A program made the translations under genes and the position numbers. The notes under the pieces were generated by a model that saw only the letters and a list, made by a program, of their open reading frames with translations, did not search any database and was not told the DNA's origin. Below, piece after piece: positions 10,056 through 20,711 of a DNA stretch of 64,000 nt (positions are counted from its first letter, which is position 1; each line of letters starts with the position of its first letter). This DNA is from Alentia gelatinosa (Eukaryota; Annelida; Polychaeta; Phyllodocida; Polynoidae): assembly GCA_950022655.1 (NCBI GenBank), contig OX465590.1, forward strand, positions 42,987,718 through 43,051,717, given 5' to 3'.

Positions 10056-10632
10056 TAGGGGAAACCTCTAGAGGTTTACGGTCAGAGCTTGTATGGGATC
10101 AGCTCTGACCCTAAACTTGAACAAGTTTCTGAATATCTCATCCTTCACACTAGGTAAAGTATTCACCCCTGATCTCAATTCAGGGGTAGATAGCTATTCT
10201 ATGTAAATAGGCGAGGCACTTTGCAGTTAGGGAACCAGCGAGGAAGACTGAACAAAATGGCTGGACTTGAGAACCAGCCAAGCTTCATTGGAAAACTACC
10301 TCTAAATACACAGTTATAAAGCAACAGATATCTATTTTTAAGGTTAGCCAACACAAATTTGTCTATATTCATTTATTTAGTTTTTTCCATGCATGTCAGA
10401 TGGCAGCGAGTATAGAAATTCATTGGAAAGACAAAGCGTGGGAAGGCTATATGTAGTAAGAACCCGGCCCTGTCCTTTACAGGGCCCCTGACACTGGCTC
10501 CCTTCACACTAACTAATGGGCTAACCTTCATGACATAATCCCCCATTGAATATATCTTTAAATACACAATGGGCGTGGGATAGGGGTTCCCAATGTTAAG
10601 TCTTTGGGGAAAAAACCAGGGGTGAGATAATG
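10056..10632. mobile_element. Hairpin element, family D copy 2, interrupted
   Basis: The left part is a shortened hairpin (GGTCAGAGCTTGTATGGGAT / AGCTCTGACC). The body starts CATCCTTCACACTA, resumes at 10501 and ends AGGGGTGAGATAAT at 10632. A 348-bp insertion at 10153-10500 lies between two CCTTCACACTA copies. Confidence 0.75.
10153..10500. mobile_element. Unclassified insertion with 11-bp target duplication
   Basis: CCTTCACACTA is present at 10142-10152 and 10501-10511. Family D copies at 35630 and 21499 read through this site without the insert. I see no terminal inverted repeat and no long A tail. Internal hairpins include CCCCTGATCTCAATTCAGGGG and GGGCCCTGTAAAGGACAGGGCC-type words. Confidence 0.75.
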
Positions 10633-10972
10633 TAGTATATTATAAAACATACAACATGAATCTTACTACAGGATTACTAAGATATGTTACATGGAGACAA
10701 GGTTGGGGTGCCTGGGTTTAAACAATAATATCAAGAGGAATTTGTATATCATTTGGTCTCCCTGACTCTATCTCCTTATCATTACACACCTGGATATCAT
10801 TACACTCGTCATTCTTATACTCACAATTTTGACTTACATCATCAAGTCATATGGTACAGAAGGACGAAATATAAATATTCGTCACTCAGTGACGAATGAA
10901 ATTTGAAATAATTATTTTTTAATTGTAAAATTGAAACTTGATTTCTATATCATTATGTATTGTGTACGAATT

Positions 10973-10973
<1 letters not shown>

Positions 10974-11029
<56 letters not shown>
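10974..11029. repeat. (TA)n microsatellite
   Basis: Perfect alternating AT of about 55 bp. Confidence 0.98.
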
Positions 11030-11031
<2 letters not shown>

Positions 11032-11099
11032 TATATTTAGGTTAATTACAAAATTGCTATGTAATACTAGGATGGAATATGGCATAGTTTATTAAAATA

Positions 11100-11250
11100 A
11101 CTAAATATATTCAGTTAAAAAAACTACCTGCGAGTACTAAGTAAGCATGTGTCCTATCTATTATAATACATAACCACGGAAGGTGGTAGACCGCGACAGA
11201 GATGTAGCGAACCTTATCATGAATAAAAAAATAAAAAAATTATTGTAATC
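11100..11250 (+). mobile_element. LINE 3' UTR tail fragment
   Basis: GGAAGGTGGTAGACC...GCGAACC followed by an A-rich AATAAAAAAATAAAAAAATT tail matches the end of the LINE at 56845-57352 (GGAAGGTGGTAGACCCCGA, GCGAACC, AATAAAATTTAAAAA). No ORF remains. Confidence 0.55.
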
Positions 11251-11296
11251 ATAGAAAACAATACTCATAAACCAAATTTGGCAATAATTATACAGA

Positions 11297-11435
11297 ACGT
11301 CCTGACCATGCTGTACAAGTCACAGAACGAGATGGTAATCTACGGTTTGTACGGAACGAGGCATTTATGCCGAGTTCCGTACAAACCGTAAATTATCATC
11401 GAGTTCTGTGACTTGTACAAGCATGGTTGGACGTT
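11297..11435. repeat. Isolated 139-bp hairpin with the conserved apex
   Basis: Arms CCATGCTGTACAAGTCACAG and GGTTTGTACGGAAC with their inverses form a nearly complete stem. The apex is ACGAGGCATTTATGCCGAGT (11356-11375). The arms are unrelated to the other hairpin families here, but the apex matches theirs. I find no body beside it. Confidence 0.8.
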
Positions 11436-11616
11436 AAATCTTTACTGTATACCCAAAACTAAAAAAAAAATCATTAATTTAATTTTTAACAACCGATATG
11501 TTAATAAAAGTGTTTGGCAAGGTGGTCCGTAGTTTACTGTACGAACCACTAGTCCGTACAGTATCTTTACGTTATATGTCAAAACGGTACGTATTTACAG
11601 TAAATACGGCATGGGT

Positions 11617-11964
11617 ATGTAGTAATATAGAGAAACAGGCTTACTGTCTCCATACGGATAAAATACGCGGTAAAATTGGCGATCATATGAACCGATGCCG
11701 GAGGCAGAGGTTCATCTGATCGCCGATTTTACCAAGTATTTTATCCGTACGGAGACAATCAGCCTGTTTCTCTATTATTATATACCTCAAAATATCCAAT
11801 TTTCAACCTTGCTTCTGGGTGAGTTTTTGGATTTCGCCCCCGTACATGCCCCATACGCCACATACATACCCCGTACGTCACCTAGGTGTCGTACGGATAT
11901 AAACATGACATGGGTAGGAGCGGGCCGTATGTGTAGGATATACTACCACAGGTATATAATAATA
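11617..11964. mobile_element. Hairpin element, family F copy 1
   Basis: Hairpin arms carry GCTTACTGTC, GTAAAATTGGCGATCA and inverses around GATGCC-GGAGGCAGAGG. The body at about 11772-11964 is bracketed by TATTATTATATACCT and AGGTATATAATAATA. Other copies: 24220, 34304, 35908. Confidence 0.75.
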
Positions 11965-12903
11965 TACAAAACGGTTACATTGACGATGTCTGTGGGCAGT
12001 GTTTCTTTAAGCAATACTGCAGTGGTCTCCGAGGAGCACACATAGCATTCTGAATATCCGAGGATGTCCCGGTAGATGTGAAGATGTATCCATCATTTAT
12101 ACAAGACACACACCGCCCCACGCCTCAGCGCACCACTCCACCATTACGATCCCCCGACCTCACGGCCATGTTTCATAATGCATGATAACAACCGAGGCCA
12201 GTATTTGGTTATGAATATGGATAATTGATTGATATTTGATACCTGCACTGAGTGGCTGACTAGAGCGCATACTTTTGTTACACAGTCAAGGTCTAAAACA
12301 ACGGGATTTACTTCCAAAAAAAGGCACACAATTGAACAGGTCTGTATTGGGAAGCGGTATGAAGGTACCTGGAACGAATCGAGTGGCAAATTTCACCCGA
12401 CAGACAAAGGTGAGGTGAATTAGAATTGGTCTTTCAATATGGAGGAGGCGTGTGCACCTAATATCGCTCAATATGAGGGAGGTCACCGGTACTATGGCCA
12501 CAAAGACGTTGAAAGAGCTGAAGGGGAGCCCCGGGGGGTGTTTCTCAAGTTTTCGTGATATCGTTGGCTGTAATTGGATCGCAATTTTATTTTATTTTTA
12601 TATTTGCAGCGTTTATTTCGGAAGTAACATGGTCCAGAGTTTTTAATCCACATATGTACTCCTTTTAGAAGGGTAATTGATTCGATTCAAGGATAAAATT
12701 CAACATAGGCATGCAGGTTGCCTTAATTATTCGTTATGCTGGTGTTTTTTTGTTTGTTTTAACCTTTTTCCCTCCCTTTTGTTAGTTTATTTAATTACCC
12801 CCTCCGTTTAAGACCCTGACAATACAAAGTAAACCAATGAAAATATTGACAGACGAACTGGACAAGACATAGTGGGGATCGTTTTTTCATGAAGCTCCCC
12901 TTG
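11965..12903. other. No clear feature
   Basis: Unique-looking sequence with short overlapping ORFs on both strands, none with a recognisable domain. A T-rich stretch at 12740-12790 may be the tail of an old reversed retroposon. Confidence 0.3.
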
Positions 12904-13302
12904 TTTTATTATCCATCGTATACAAAGCCCCCATTGAAAATGTACGGGGACTCAGTAAACCACTACTCATTGTATAAAACCTGTCAGATACCATAACTGT
13001 GGTATACGGATTCAAACCTGTGGTATACGGCCTCAAAACCATGGTATACGGGAAAAATTGTCCATTTTGCTATAGAGCAAAGAAAGAGTTCCTAGTATTA
13101 TACCTGTTAACATGGCAATTACTGGGTTCAATTTATTCGAAAAGATAGATAATAAATGCAGCAAACGATGATTTTGTGGACAGGCAGCCCTGTAAACCAC
13201 TCGCGGTTGACGTCGTAATACACTCGCTAGCGCTCGTGTATTACTACGCGTCAACCTCTCGTGGTTTACAGCTGCCTGTCCACAAATCTATCGATTATTG
13301 TC
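12904..13302. mobile_element. Hairpin element, family E copy 1
   Basis: The body starts TTTTATTATCCATC and ends GATAGATAATAAA (13156). It contains three GTGGTATACGG-type units. The hairpin at 13157-13302 has arms ATTTTGTGGACAGGC and GTAAACCAC with inverses and apex CACTCGCTAGCGCTCGTG at 13221-13238. Confidence 0.78.
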
Positions 13303-14024
13303 TAAATATTTAAGTCGTAGTATTGTAAAATGCGAGATTGGGAGTATGTTCAGCTCCTTTTTGAGAACATTAACCAATATTCACGATAGATATACTGTTC
13401 TTGAGTTCATAGCGCCAGGACATTAATCTTAAATCACAGTTTTATTTTGACGACTCTTTTAACGATCCGACTGAAAAAGCGTTGCTCCTTTAATGGTCTT
13501 ATCTATATATATTCACGCGGTTACGCTAATTATTACGATGTGATACCGATACAACAATTCAAACGAGGGACCGGGCGGAAGAACGGTAAAACCGAGCCCG
13601 GACATCATACAACTGTAATTGATGAAAACCCTAATAAATATGATAAAAAAAGAAAGAAAAAATATTGAATGAGACAGGGGAAGATTCATTAGTTATTTAA
13701 TTAAATACAGATGTCATCACAGTTAAAGCTGATCTGACACCTGGTGGTGTGGATCGCTATTTCCTATAGGTATTAGAACAAGGGGTAGGGGTTGGTAGTG
13801 CCACCATAGATCGTTTTACAGAATATCAGATAAGGCCGTTTTAACCTACGGGGATACGATCCGCATTGGTGTGTAGGAGTGCATAGAGATAATAGCTAAA
13901 CGCCGTACTTTGCGAGGCGATGTGAGTATGAGATTACGACGCGATCCGCTAAATTTCAAGAGCAACTTTTAGGCTCTTGGGTCGCTATTCTGCGAACCGC
14001 AACTCTGTCGCAAACGTGGAGCAA
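13303..14024. other. No clear feature
   Basis: I see no repeat boundary and no recognisable coding segment. Confidence 0.3.
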
Positions 14025-14225
14025 CGGGGCACATTGGTGGTGAGGGAGCTCGGTTTTGACCCACTGGATCAAGGTAAATTATAGACTATAGAACCGTCCA
14101 CAGGCGCTATTAACACTATGTAAGGAGGTCAGGGTGAAGGTCATTGTTTGCTGTGAATGCAGTCATTGACTGCTGGCTCTACTATTTTACTTATATGGCA
14201 GTGTAGGCAGAGGGACAACTCCATG
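14025..14225. repeat. Dispersed repeat, partner at 54180-54392 (inverted)
   Basis: AATTATAGACTATAGAACCG, GCTATTAACACTATGTAAGG and ATATGGCAGTG occur here and, reversed, at 54180-54392. The ends of the shared segment are not clear, so the type of element is unknown. Confidence 0.75.
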
Positions 14226-14372
14226 CAGGGGCCTGTTACATAATCTACGATCTTGCATAAAAACCCTTTTCTGGACCTTGTACAAGGATCATCGTTTAGC
14301 AATATTAAATCTTGTTCCCTAGGATAGTATCAGCCATCCAAAAGGTCGTCCATAAGTGTTAACCCACATTGT

Positions 14373-14660
14373 GGGTGCACCCCTCTCATAAGATCTCACA
14401 CTCTCTGAGTGATATTCTGTATTCTACTCCAAATAAAGCCACTAGGGCACCAAGTACACAGTATTCCCGCTAGGTGCCATCATTGAGATTATAGGAATCT
14501 TTGGGCTGCATTGATGTATGTGTTTAGCACAGGAGGCAGGCCAGTGGATTCTCGAGGCTCTAAGCCTAATTCGTTAAGAATTCTTCTCCCATAGAGCGTA
14601 GTGAGAACCTTGTAGAGAATACCACTTAGAGAGTGTGAGATCTTATGAGGGGGTGCACCC
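14373..14660. mobile_element. Palindromic MITE, family K copy 1
   Basis: Ends GGGTGCACCCCTCTCATAAG and inverse continue into ATCTCACACTCTC, giving inverted ends of ~37 bp. An inner inverted repeat includes AGAATTCTT and AGCCTA/TAGGCTT words. The core ACAGTATTCCCGCTAGGTG matches copy 2 at 31174-31487. Confidence 0.8.
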
Positions 14661-14678
14661 AGAGTGTTTATGCATACT

Positions 14679-14999
14679 TATATAGAACTGCATCGAGAAT
14701 CGTATAAATAGACAATACTCCACGAGTTTGGCTGGGCCGCAATCGTCATCGAGGCGAAGCCGAGTGACAATTATGGCACAGCCAAACGAGTGGAGTATTG
14801 TCTATTTATACGATTCGAGTGCGGTTCTGGATTTATCTTACCCCTTTCTATGTTTAAATAACATCACAACTCCAGAATAATCGGAATATACTTAGCAAAT
14901 CCACTAAGCCACGGCCGTGGCGTAGTATTGTAACTTTACCAGGGTGATCGTTGAGTATGTTATTCCTATGGCTAAACTTGTACGAGGGGTGAGATAAAG
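14679..14999. mobile_element. Hairpin element, family B copy 2
   Basis: Hairpin 14679-14830 has apex CGAGGCGAAGCCGAGTGAC at 14750-14768. The body runs from ATTTATCTTACCCCT to AGGGGTGAGATAAA. It is collinear with copy 1 but lacks its 50-bp extra hairpin. Confidence 0.78.
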
Positions 15000-15129
15000 A
15001 ACAGTGTCTGGATGTAGGATCCTAGATTATTAAACAGGCCCCTGGAGGGATGGGTGTACATTGATAACTGTTGGTGCTGTGTAGTTATGGATATCAATTA
15101 TTGACAGCAGTTTTTGGTTTTCTTTGCAG

Positions 15130-15174
15130 ACGGACACATCTGACTGAACAGCACGCCGTGTACCACGTGACCAG
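15130..15174 (+). CDS. Candidate 45-nt cassette exon
   Basis: Upstream is a strong acceptor (TTTTTGGTTTTCTTTGCAG at 15111-15129), with a branch-point-like TTGAC before it. Downstream is a consensus donor (CAG then GTAGGT at 15175). The 45 nt are a multiple of three and open in one phase, reading RTHLTEQHAVYHVTR with the first base completing the preceding codon. No family is recognised and no partner exon was found in the window. If real, much of the surrounding DNA is intron of a plus-strand gene. A chance match to splice signals remains possible. Confidence 0.3.
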
Positions 15175-15630
15175 GTAGGTGCTATATCACGTGACCCTCA
15201 GTACGCTACACTATGTTCAGCCTTTGATCCCAATCGATTAAATTCAGGGACCTATATGCACTCTATCTGAGGCCAAACTGATTGTAATGGTGGCACCACC
15301 CTAAAGGCCAGCTGCCTAGGCGCTGTCCGTAAATGATGTCACACTTTTTAGGACATTTGTAGGACACCGCCCCACTGCCCTGTCATAATTTGTCACACAT
15401 TTCGAACCACTCCCTAAAAATTGATCTTGCAGTTCCTGAAATACCCCCTCCCTTTTTCTTTCTTATGTAACATAGCACAACATAACAGTTATTATATATT
15501 TGAGCAGATACAGTAATGACACTTCTATTTTAGAGGGAAAAATTACATGAGACAGAGCTCCTGATTTGCTGGATTACTAGAGAAACTATGGGTACTTTAC
15601 TATACTTTCCTGCAGTAATTGTCACTTTAA
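15175..15630. other. No clear feature
   Basis: Contains GGCAGCTGCC-like words and a few CCACGTGA/TCACGTGA E-box words near 15160-15192, but no recognisable gene or element. Confidence 0.3.
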
Positions 15631-15857
15631 ACCAAGCTCGGTGGCCAAGTGGTCAGGGTGTTTGCCCCGAGCATGAGAGGTCGTGGGTTGTGATTTACAC
15701 AAAAATGGTACCCACTGCCCATTCGGCTTAACACCTACCATAAGAATGAGGAGTAGGGGTCTAGGGCCCGAGTGGAAGAACGGCCATATAGCCGAATTTG
15801 GTGATTGTGTAAGACAATATCACCTTTAAAATTGCAAAAAAAAAACAAAAAAAAAAC
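15631..15857 (+). mobile_element. tRNA-derived SINE, copy 2
   Basis: Starts ACCAAGCTCGGTGGCCAAGT with A box TGGCCAAGTGGT. The B-box region is damaged (GTGGGTTGTGATT, with a short deletion). The shared body (ACACAAAAATGG, CATTCGGCTTAACACC) is intact, and an A-rich tail ends at 15857. The head resembles a Ser/Leu-type tRNA. Confidence 0.85.
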
Positions 15858-16780
15858 ATCAGTCATATGCAACACTGACTTTTTGATTAGGCACACATCA
15901 GTGGTGCTTGCACACATTTGATTGTGAACCCTGGGTTTCTTATTTCAGACTAGCATGCCCTACATGCTCTGGAATTTAGGAACGTAAGAGACAAGATTTT
16001 GTGTAGGGTGGTTGGGTGGATCTGAGATCGTTGGAGTCTCACGAGCAAGGGGACGAAATGAGTTGTTTTTTTTAATCAAGTTTATTGGACGTAATTCAAC
16101 AACATTGGTTGATTTTCTATTACGGCCAGTTGGACAATTTTGGCCTCATAGTTGGAATATACTCGAATTCAGCAATGGTACAAGGTTGATATGATAATGT
16201 GATGAGATGAGTAAATAAGTGTACATTAGATTAGATTTAATACTTAGAGATAGGTCAACTGTAACATTAATTCATTCATTCGTGTGTGGTGGTGTGGTCA
16301 CGTGACAGCTGTGCACATGGCTAACCAGTCTCTTCTGTTCACACATTACCTCCAACCCTCACGTTAGCCCTAATGGAAGCGATAAGCGAAGCATGATAAT
16401 GACAGTTGCCCTTCCAGTCGGTGAGGCTGATACCATTAAGTCCTGAGACATTAGTTGTAGTTGGCAGTCTGTGGATCTACATTGTCAGTCAATGATATGT
16501 AATCAGGATACCTCTAATGGGTCTGTTTATACGCACACCTCACACATCCGACAGGACAAAAGCCAAACGTGAAGGTCAACTCAAAGTCAATTGATCCTAC
16601 CCTTGACCAGAGAATACAAATTACAAAGTCGACATATTCACGTACACGTTGGAAATGATTCTATGCATGAAGCCGTTAATATATCTAATGTTAAGAACTA
16701 ATACTTTTGAAGTAACAAGGATAAATTAGTCGGCACATAGTGAACTAGTAAAAATCCTGTGTGCTGGGTTTTATTGATCG
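15858..16780. other. No clear feature
   Basis: AT-rich, unique-looking. No boundary or coding motif recognised. Confidence 0.3.
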
Positions 16781-16784
16781 AGTG

Positions 16785-16885
16785 TCAGCTTTGTCTATGG
16801 CCTTGGTGTATGAATTTGATGTATGACCTAGTTCTATGACCTAGGTGTGTGACCTTGATGTACGACATGGGTGTATGATCCTTTG
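16785..16885. repeat. Short degenerate tandem repeat (~19 bp)
   Basis: Repeats of GGTGTATGACCTTGATGTA, about five units. Confidence 0.75.
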
Positions 16886-17099
16886 GTGTGTCATATTCCC
16901 CATTTTCTAGAGTTGAAATCATATTTATCAAGACTATATCATGGAAATCTATAATATGGCATGAATATAAGATATAGTATATATATAACATATGGCATGC
17001 AGATTCTATAAAGTGAAACCTATAAAAGAATTTATGGTTAAGATTCTGAATGTTCATTTCTACATTGTCAGAGAATTTTGTCAGGTGTAGGATGTTCAC

Positions 17100-18785
17100 A
17101 GAGAGGGTGTAGATTACTGATATAGCTTGATTCAGTTTGAGAGAGAGTTGGTCTGTGAAGGTTAATGACAGAGCTTGGTTCAGTATGAGAGAGAGGGTTT
17201 GTCAGGGTCTAGGTTTGCTGATACACCATGATTCAATATGAGAGAAAGGTTTGTCAGGTGTAGGGTTCTTGACAGAGCTTGTTTCAGTATGGGAGAGAGG
17301 GTTAGTCTGGTGTAGGTTGTAAGATCTTGATACAGTGTGGCAGACAAGGTTGGTCAGACCCAGGTTATTCCAGCCCTTGTTTCAGTATGAGAGAGGGTTT
17401 GTATGATGCAGGATGTTCACAGAGCTTAGAGTACTATAGAGAGAGTTGTCCAGGCAGCTCACAGAATTCAGTATGAGAGAGGGTTGATCAGGGGGTAGGT
17501 TTGCTGCAAGACCTTGTTTCAGTATGAGAGAAAGGTTTGTTCGGGGTTTTGGTTTGCTGAAACACCTTGATCTAGTAATCGAAAGAGGGTTGGCCAGGGC
17601 CAAGTGTTGGTAACTAACATAGCTTGATTCGAGAGAGGGTTTGCAGATGAAGATCTGCTGACAAAGCCTGACAGTGGGTTGGTCAGGGTGTAGGCTTGCT
17701 GTAACAACTTGTTTCAGAATGAGACAGTGGGTTGGTCAGGGTGTAGGCTTCCTGACACACCTTGATTCAGTATGGGAGAAACTTGGCCAGATGTTGGGTT
17801 GCTGTAAAACCCTTGATTCAGTAAAAGAAAGGTTTGGTCTGGTGTAGGATGCTGTAACAGAGAGAGAGTTCGTCAAGTGTAGTTTACTGATATACCTTGT
17901 TTCAGTTTAAGAGAAATTTAATCATGTGTAGGTCATCGACAGAGCTTGATTCAGTATGAGAGAGACTTTGTCGGTGTAGGTTGTAAGATCTTGATACAGT
18001 GTGGCAGACAGGGTTGGTCAGACGCAAGTTATTCCAGAGCTTGTTTCAGTATGAGAGAGAGAGTTGGTCATGTGGCCAGGTGTCTGACAGACCTGGGTTG
18101 GTCAGGGGTAGGGTTGCTGAAGCACCTTGATTCAGTATGAAAGAGAGGGTTGGTCATATAGCCAGGTGTCTCACAGAACTGGGTTGGTCATGGTTTAGGT
18201 TACTGACATACCTTGATTCAGTATGAAAGAGAGGATTGATCATAGAGCCAGGTGTCTCACAGAACTGGGTTGGTCATGGTTTAGGTTACTGACATACCTT
18301 GATTCAGTATGAAAGAGAGGGTTGGTCATAGAGCCAGGTGACCCACAGAACTGGGCTGGTCATGGTGTAGGTTTGCTGAAGCACCTTGATTCAGTATTTT
18401 TGTTTTGTTTTTAATTATTTTATTTATACTGGGAAACCGTCTTAGGCTCGCAGGCCTGTCTTCCTTCTGGCCAGTCTTTATACATCTCTGTAGGTACGAT
18501 ATTCCTTATAATCTATAATAGCAGCCTTTTTTGGCTGACTGAACATGCTTACTGCATTTTTTTTATATGAGTACATTGTTTGTGGGTGAAAGTACACCAG
18601 TATGAAAGAGAGGGTTGATCATAGAGCCAGGTGTCTCACAGAACTGGGTTGGTCAGGTGTAGGTTTGCTGAAACACCTTGATTCATTATGAGAGAGAGAG
18701 TTGATCATGTGGCCAGGTGACCCACAGAACTGGGTTGGTCATGGTGTAGGTTACTGACACACCTTGATTCAGTATAACAGAGGTT
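17100..18785. repeat. 1.7-kb minisatellite, unit about 60-75 bp
   Basis: Repeats of TTGATTCAGTATGAGAGAGA, GGTTGGTCAGG and GTGTAGGTTTGCTGA, diverged on the left and more uniform on the right. A retroposon interrupts it at 18398-18597. Confidence 0.9.
18398..18597 (-). mobile_element. Poly(T)-headed retroposon in the minisatellite
   Basis: CAGTAT is present at 18392-18397 and 18598-18603, duplicating the array sequence at the break. The insert begins with a T-rich tract (reversed A tail) followed by TTTATT (reversed AATAAA). This fits target-primed insertion on the minus strand. The body is not a tRNA SINE and is not identified. Confidence 0.7.
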
Positions 18786-19612
18786 TGTTCAGGCAGTAGG
18801 TCTGGGTACACCTCGATGCTGAATGACTATTAGCCCACCTTTGTGTGTGTAATGAGCTTAGAGCAGCTCTTACACAACCCAGCCGGCTCGCCCCATCGAC
18901 CTCCAGCTGGCCAAATAAAAGTGCATTGATTGCCGTATTTGATCTACTGTCTCTAAGTACCATGGATGAGATCGGCATTCCCCACCCTCTCGCTGTATAC
19001 CTTCACCACCTAGCCTGGTGTGGTACAAATAGACCATGAGAATGTACACTCAGCCCCAGGGTAAATAAGTTCCACTCATCTCCAGGGGTAGTAGTCTTTG
19101 TGGTTATTAGATTAACCTTATTTTGATAGCCTTTATTGGTTTTCCAATTTGCCACGTATGTTCAACGGTGTTGTAACATTTAGATACCCAAGGATTGTCA
19201 TATCTTCTATTATTCTTTTTTTTTCAATATGAGGATGGTTCTCTTTTATTGTGCTTTCTTTGATATTGAGATTACATATGTACATTCAATGTTTCCATGT
19301 ATGTGATCATTTGCCGCTTTATATATATTACATGTGTGTCCAATACTGATGTACAATTAGTCATTTTTTTAAATCCTGAATAGTTCATTCTTATATCACA
19401 GATATTGGTGAAAATAAACAGAGAATTTATTTTGTTCATCACAACATAGAAATGATGACAAAGATGTCTGACAAAACATCCATCATGATATCTAGGTCAT
19501 GATGAATGAAGCATAGGCAAAAGGCTTGTTTAAATAGATCATTATTTGTGGTTATTAAGGGGACGAGGGAAATGTGTTCATCGGAATTATTTATCTATCT
19601 ATGGATATACAC
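18786..19612. other. No clear feature
   Basis: AT-rich after 19080. Two short opposed ORFs near 18770-19040 have no recognisable motif. Confidence 0.3.
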
Positions 19613-19924
19613 AATATTACTATACACCTATGGCCGAACTTATATGAAATGTGTAGTATTGATAATGTTCGCGACCGCTGTGACAGCGGGCCATAGTGAA
19701 TGGCAGTGGCTTTTTGTGGAGCAGAAAAATTAATAAAACTGGGTTTAAAAAGAGTAGGAGGTATATAATGATAGGAAAACGTAGTGACTGAGCCTGCACG
19801 GTGTCCGTTCTCGGTCATTTAATGAAAAAATGGCCCTCTCGCCTGCAGCATCGGGCCGTATTTTTTCATCAAATGACCTCGAACGGCCTCCCGTACGGGC
19901 TCAGTAACCATGTTTTCTCATAGT
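19613..19924. mobile_element. Hairpin element, family C copy 2
   Basis: Body 19613-19770 (ATTACTATACACCTATGGCC to AGGAGGTATATAATGAT) is followed by the hairpin (TGACTGAGCC...GGGCTCAGTAAC). It is reversed relative to copy 1. The hairpin centre differs from the CGAGGC apex of other families. Confidence 0.75.
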
Positions 19925-20711
19925 ATCATTTGACTATTCTAGGGAAGACAGAAGTAATAAATGAGCGAAGATTAAACTAAATTATGTCAGAGTTTCACAT
20001 CAGGATTCCATGAAGGCTGCTTCCTCCCGATCACAGTCCTCGGCAATTTTCAATCAGTTCCAACTTTGACAAAAAGAAATACATTATGAAACGGTCGACA
20101 TTCCTAGAATTCCATCTAATTATGGACTCTGTAGGAGACTGTCCCGCAAGTCAGGAATAAACGCTCTCCTAACAGATGTTTTACTAAAATACCATAGCTT
20201 GGCGAGACGGTCTAAGTGCGACTGAGTGGTAGCGACGTTTTAGCTTTTACTCTAATGTCAATTCTTCGCATTTCACTTTTTTTTCTCATTACTACTGATA
20301 ATGAAGAAAGGAAGTTTAAAAGAATCCCTCTGACATTTTATCCTTAAAGTTCTAGCTCAATTAATAAGATGCAATCAGAAAATACATGTCATTACTGGCC
20401 TGGGCATTCTAATAATGGTATATGACAAACACCTCTACAACTTTAAAACTCCAAAATATTGTTCATTTAATGAAAATACGGTTTTTACACAGCGGCAGAA
20501 ACGATTGACTCAGAGGACTTAATAAGGATGTAAAAATGCTGCTAAAACTTGCAGATTTTAACAGTTTCCTAATGAGACACTAATGTCAGCTTTTTTTTAG
20601 TAGTTTCTTCCAGGCGGGGAATGGGGAATTGAAATTTGAGAAACATCAAAATGCCAACTGGTTTTATGAAGGAGCCTGTCGTAATTACGGGGCCGCAGTG
20701 GCTACCAGGGA
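19925..20711. other. No clear feature
   Basis: No recognisable gene, repeat or element boundary. Confidence 0.3.

Larger units (their letters stand above)
9700..10690. repeat. AT-rich ~60-bp array, interrupted by D2
   Basis: Repeats of AGTGCAATATTACTGAG, TATATTATAAATAATACAAC and ATGAGTCTT run from 9700 to 10055 and resume at 10633-10690 on the far side of the D2 element. Confidence 0.8.
14226..15045. mobile_element. Family J element with two nested insertions
   Basis: The left end CAGGGGCCTGTTACATAATC and left half run to about 14370. The right end GATCCTAGATTATTAAACAG followed by GCCCC closes at about 15045. Between them sit a palindromic MITE (14373-14660) and a family B element (14679-14999), neither present in intact J copies. 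Confidence 0.75.
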
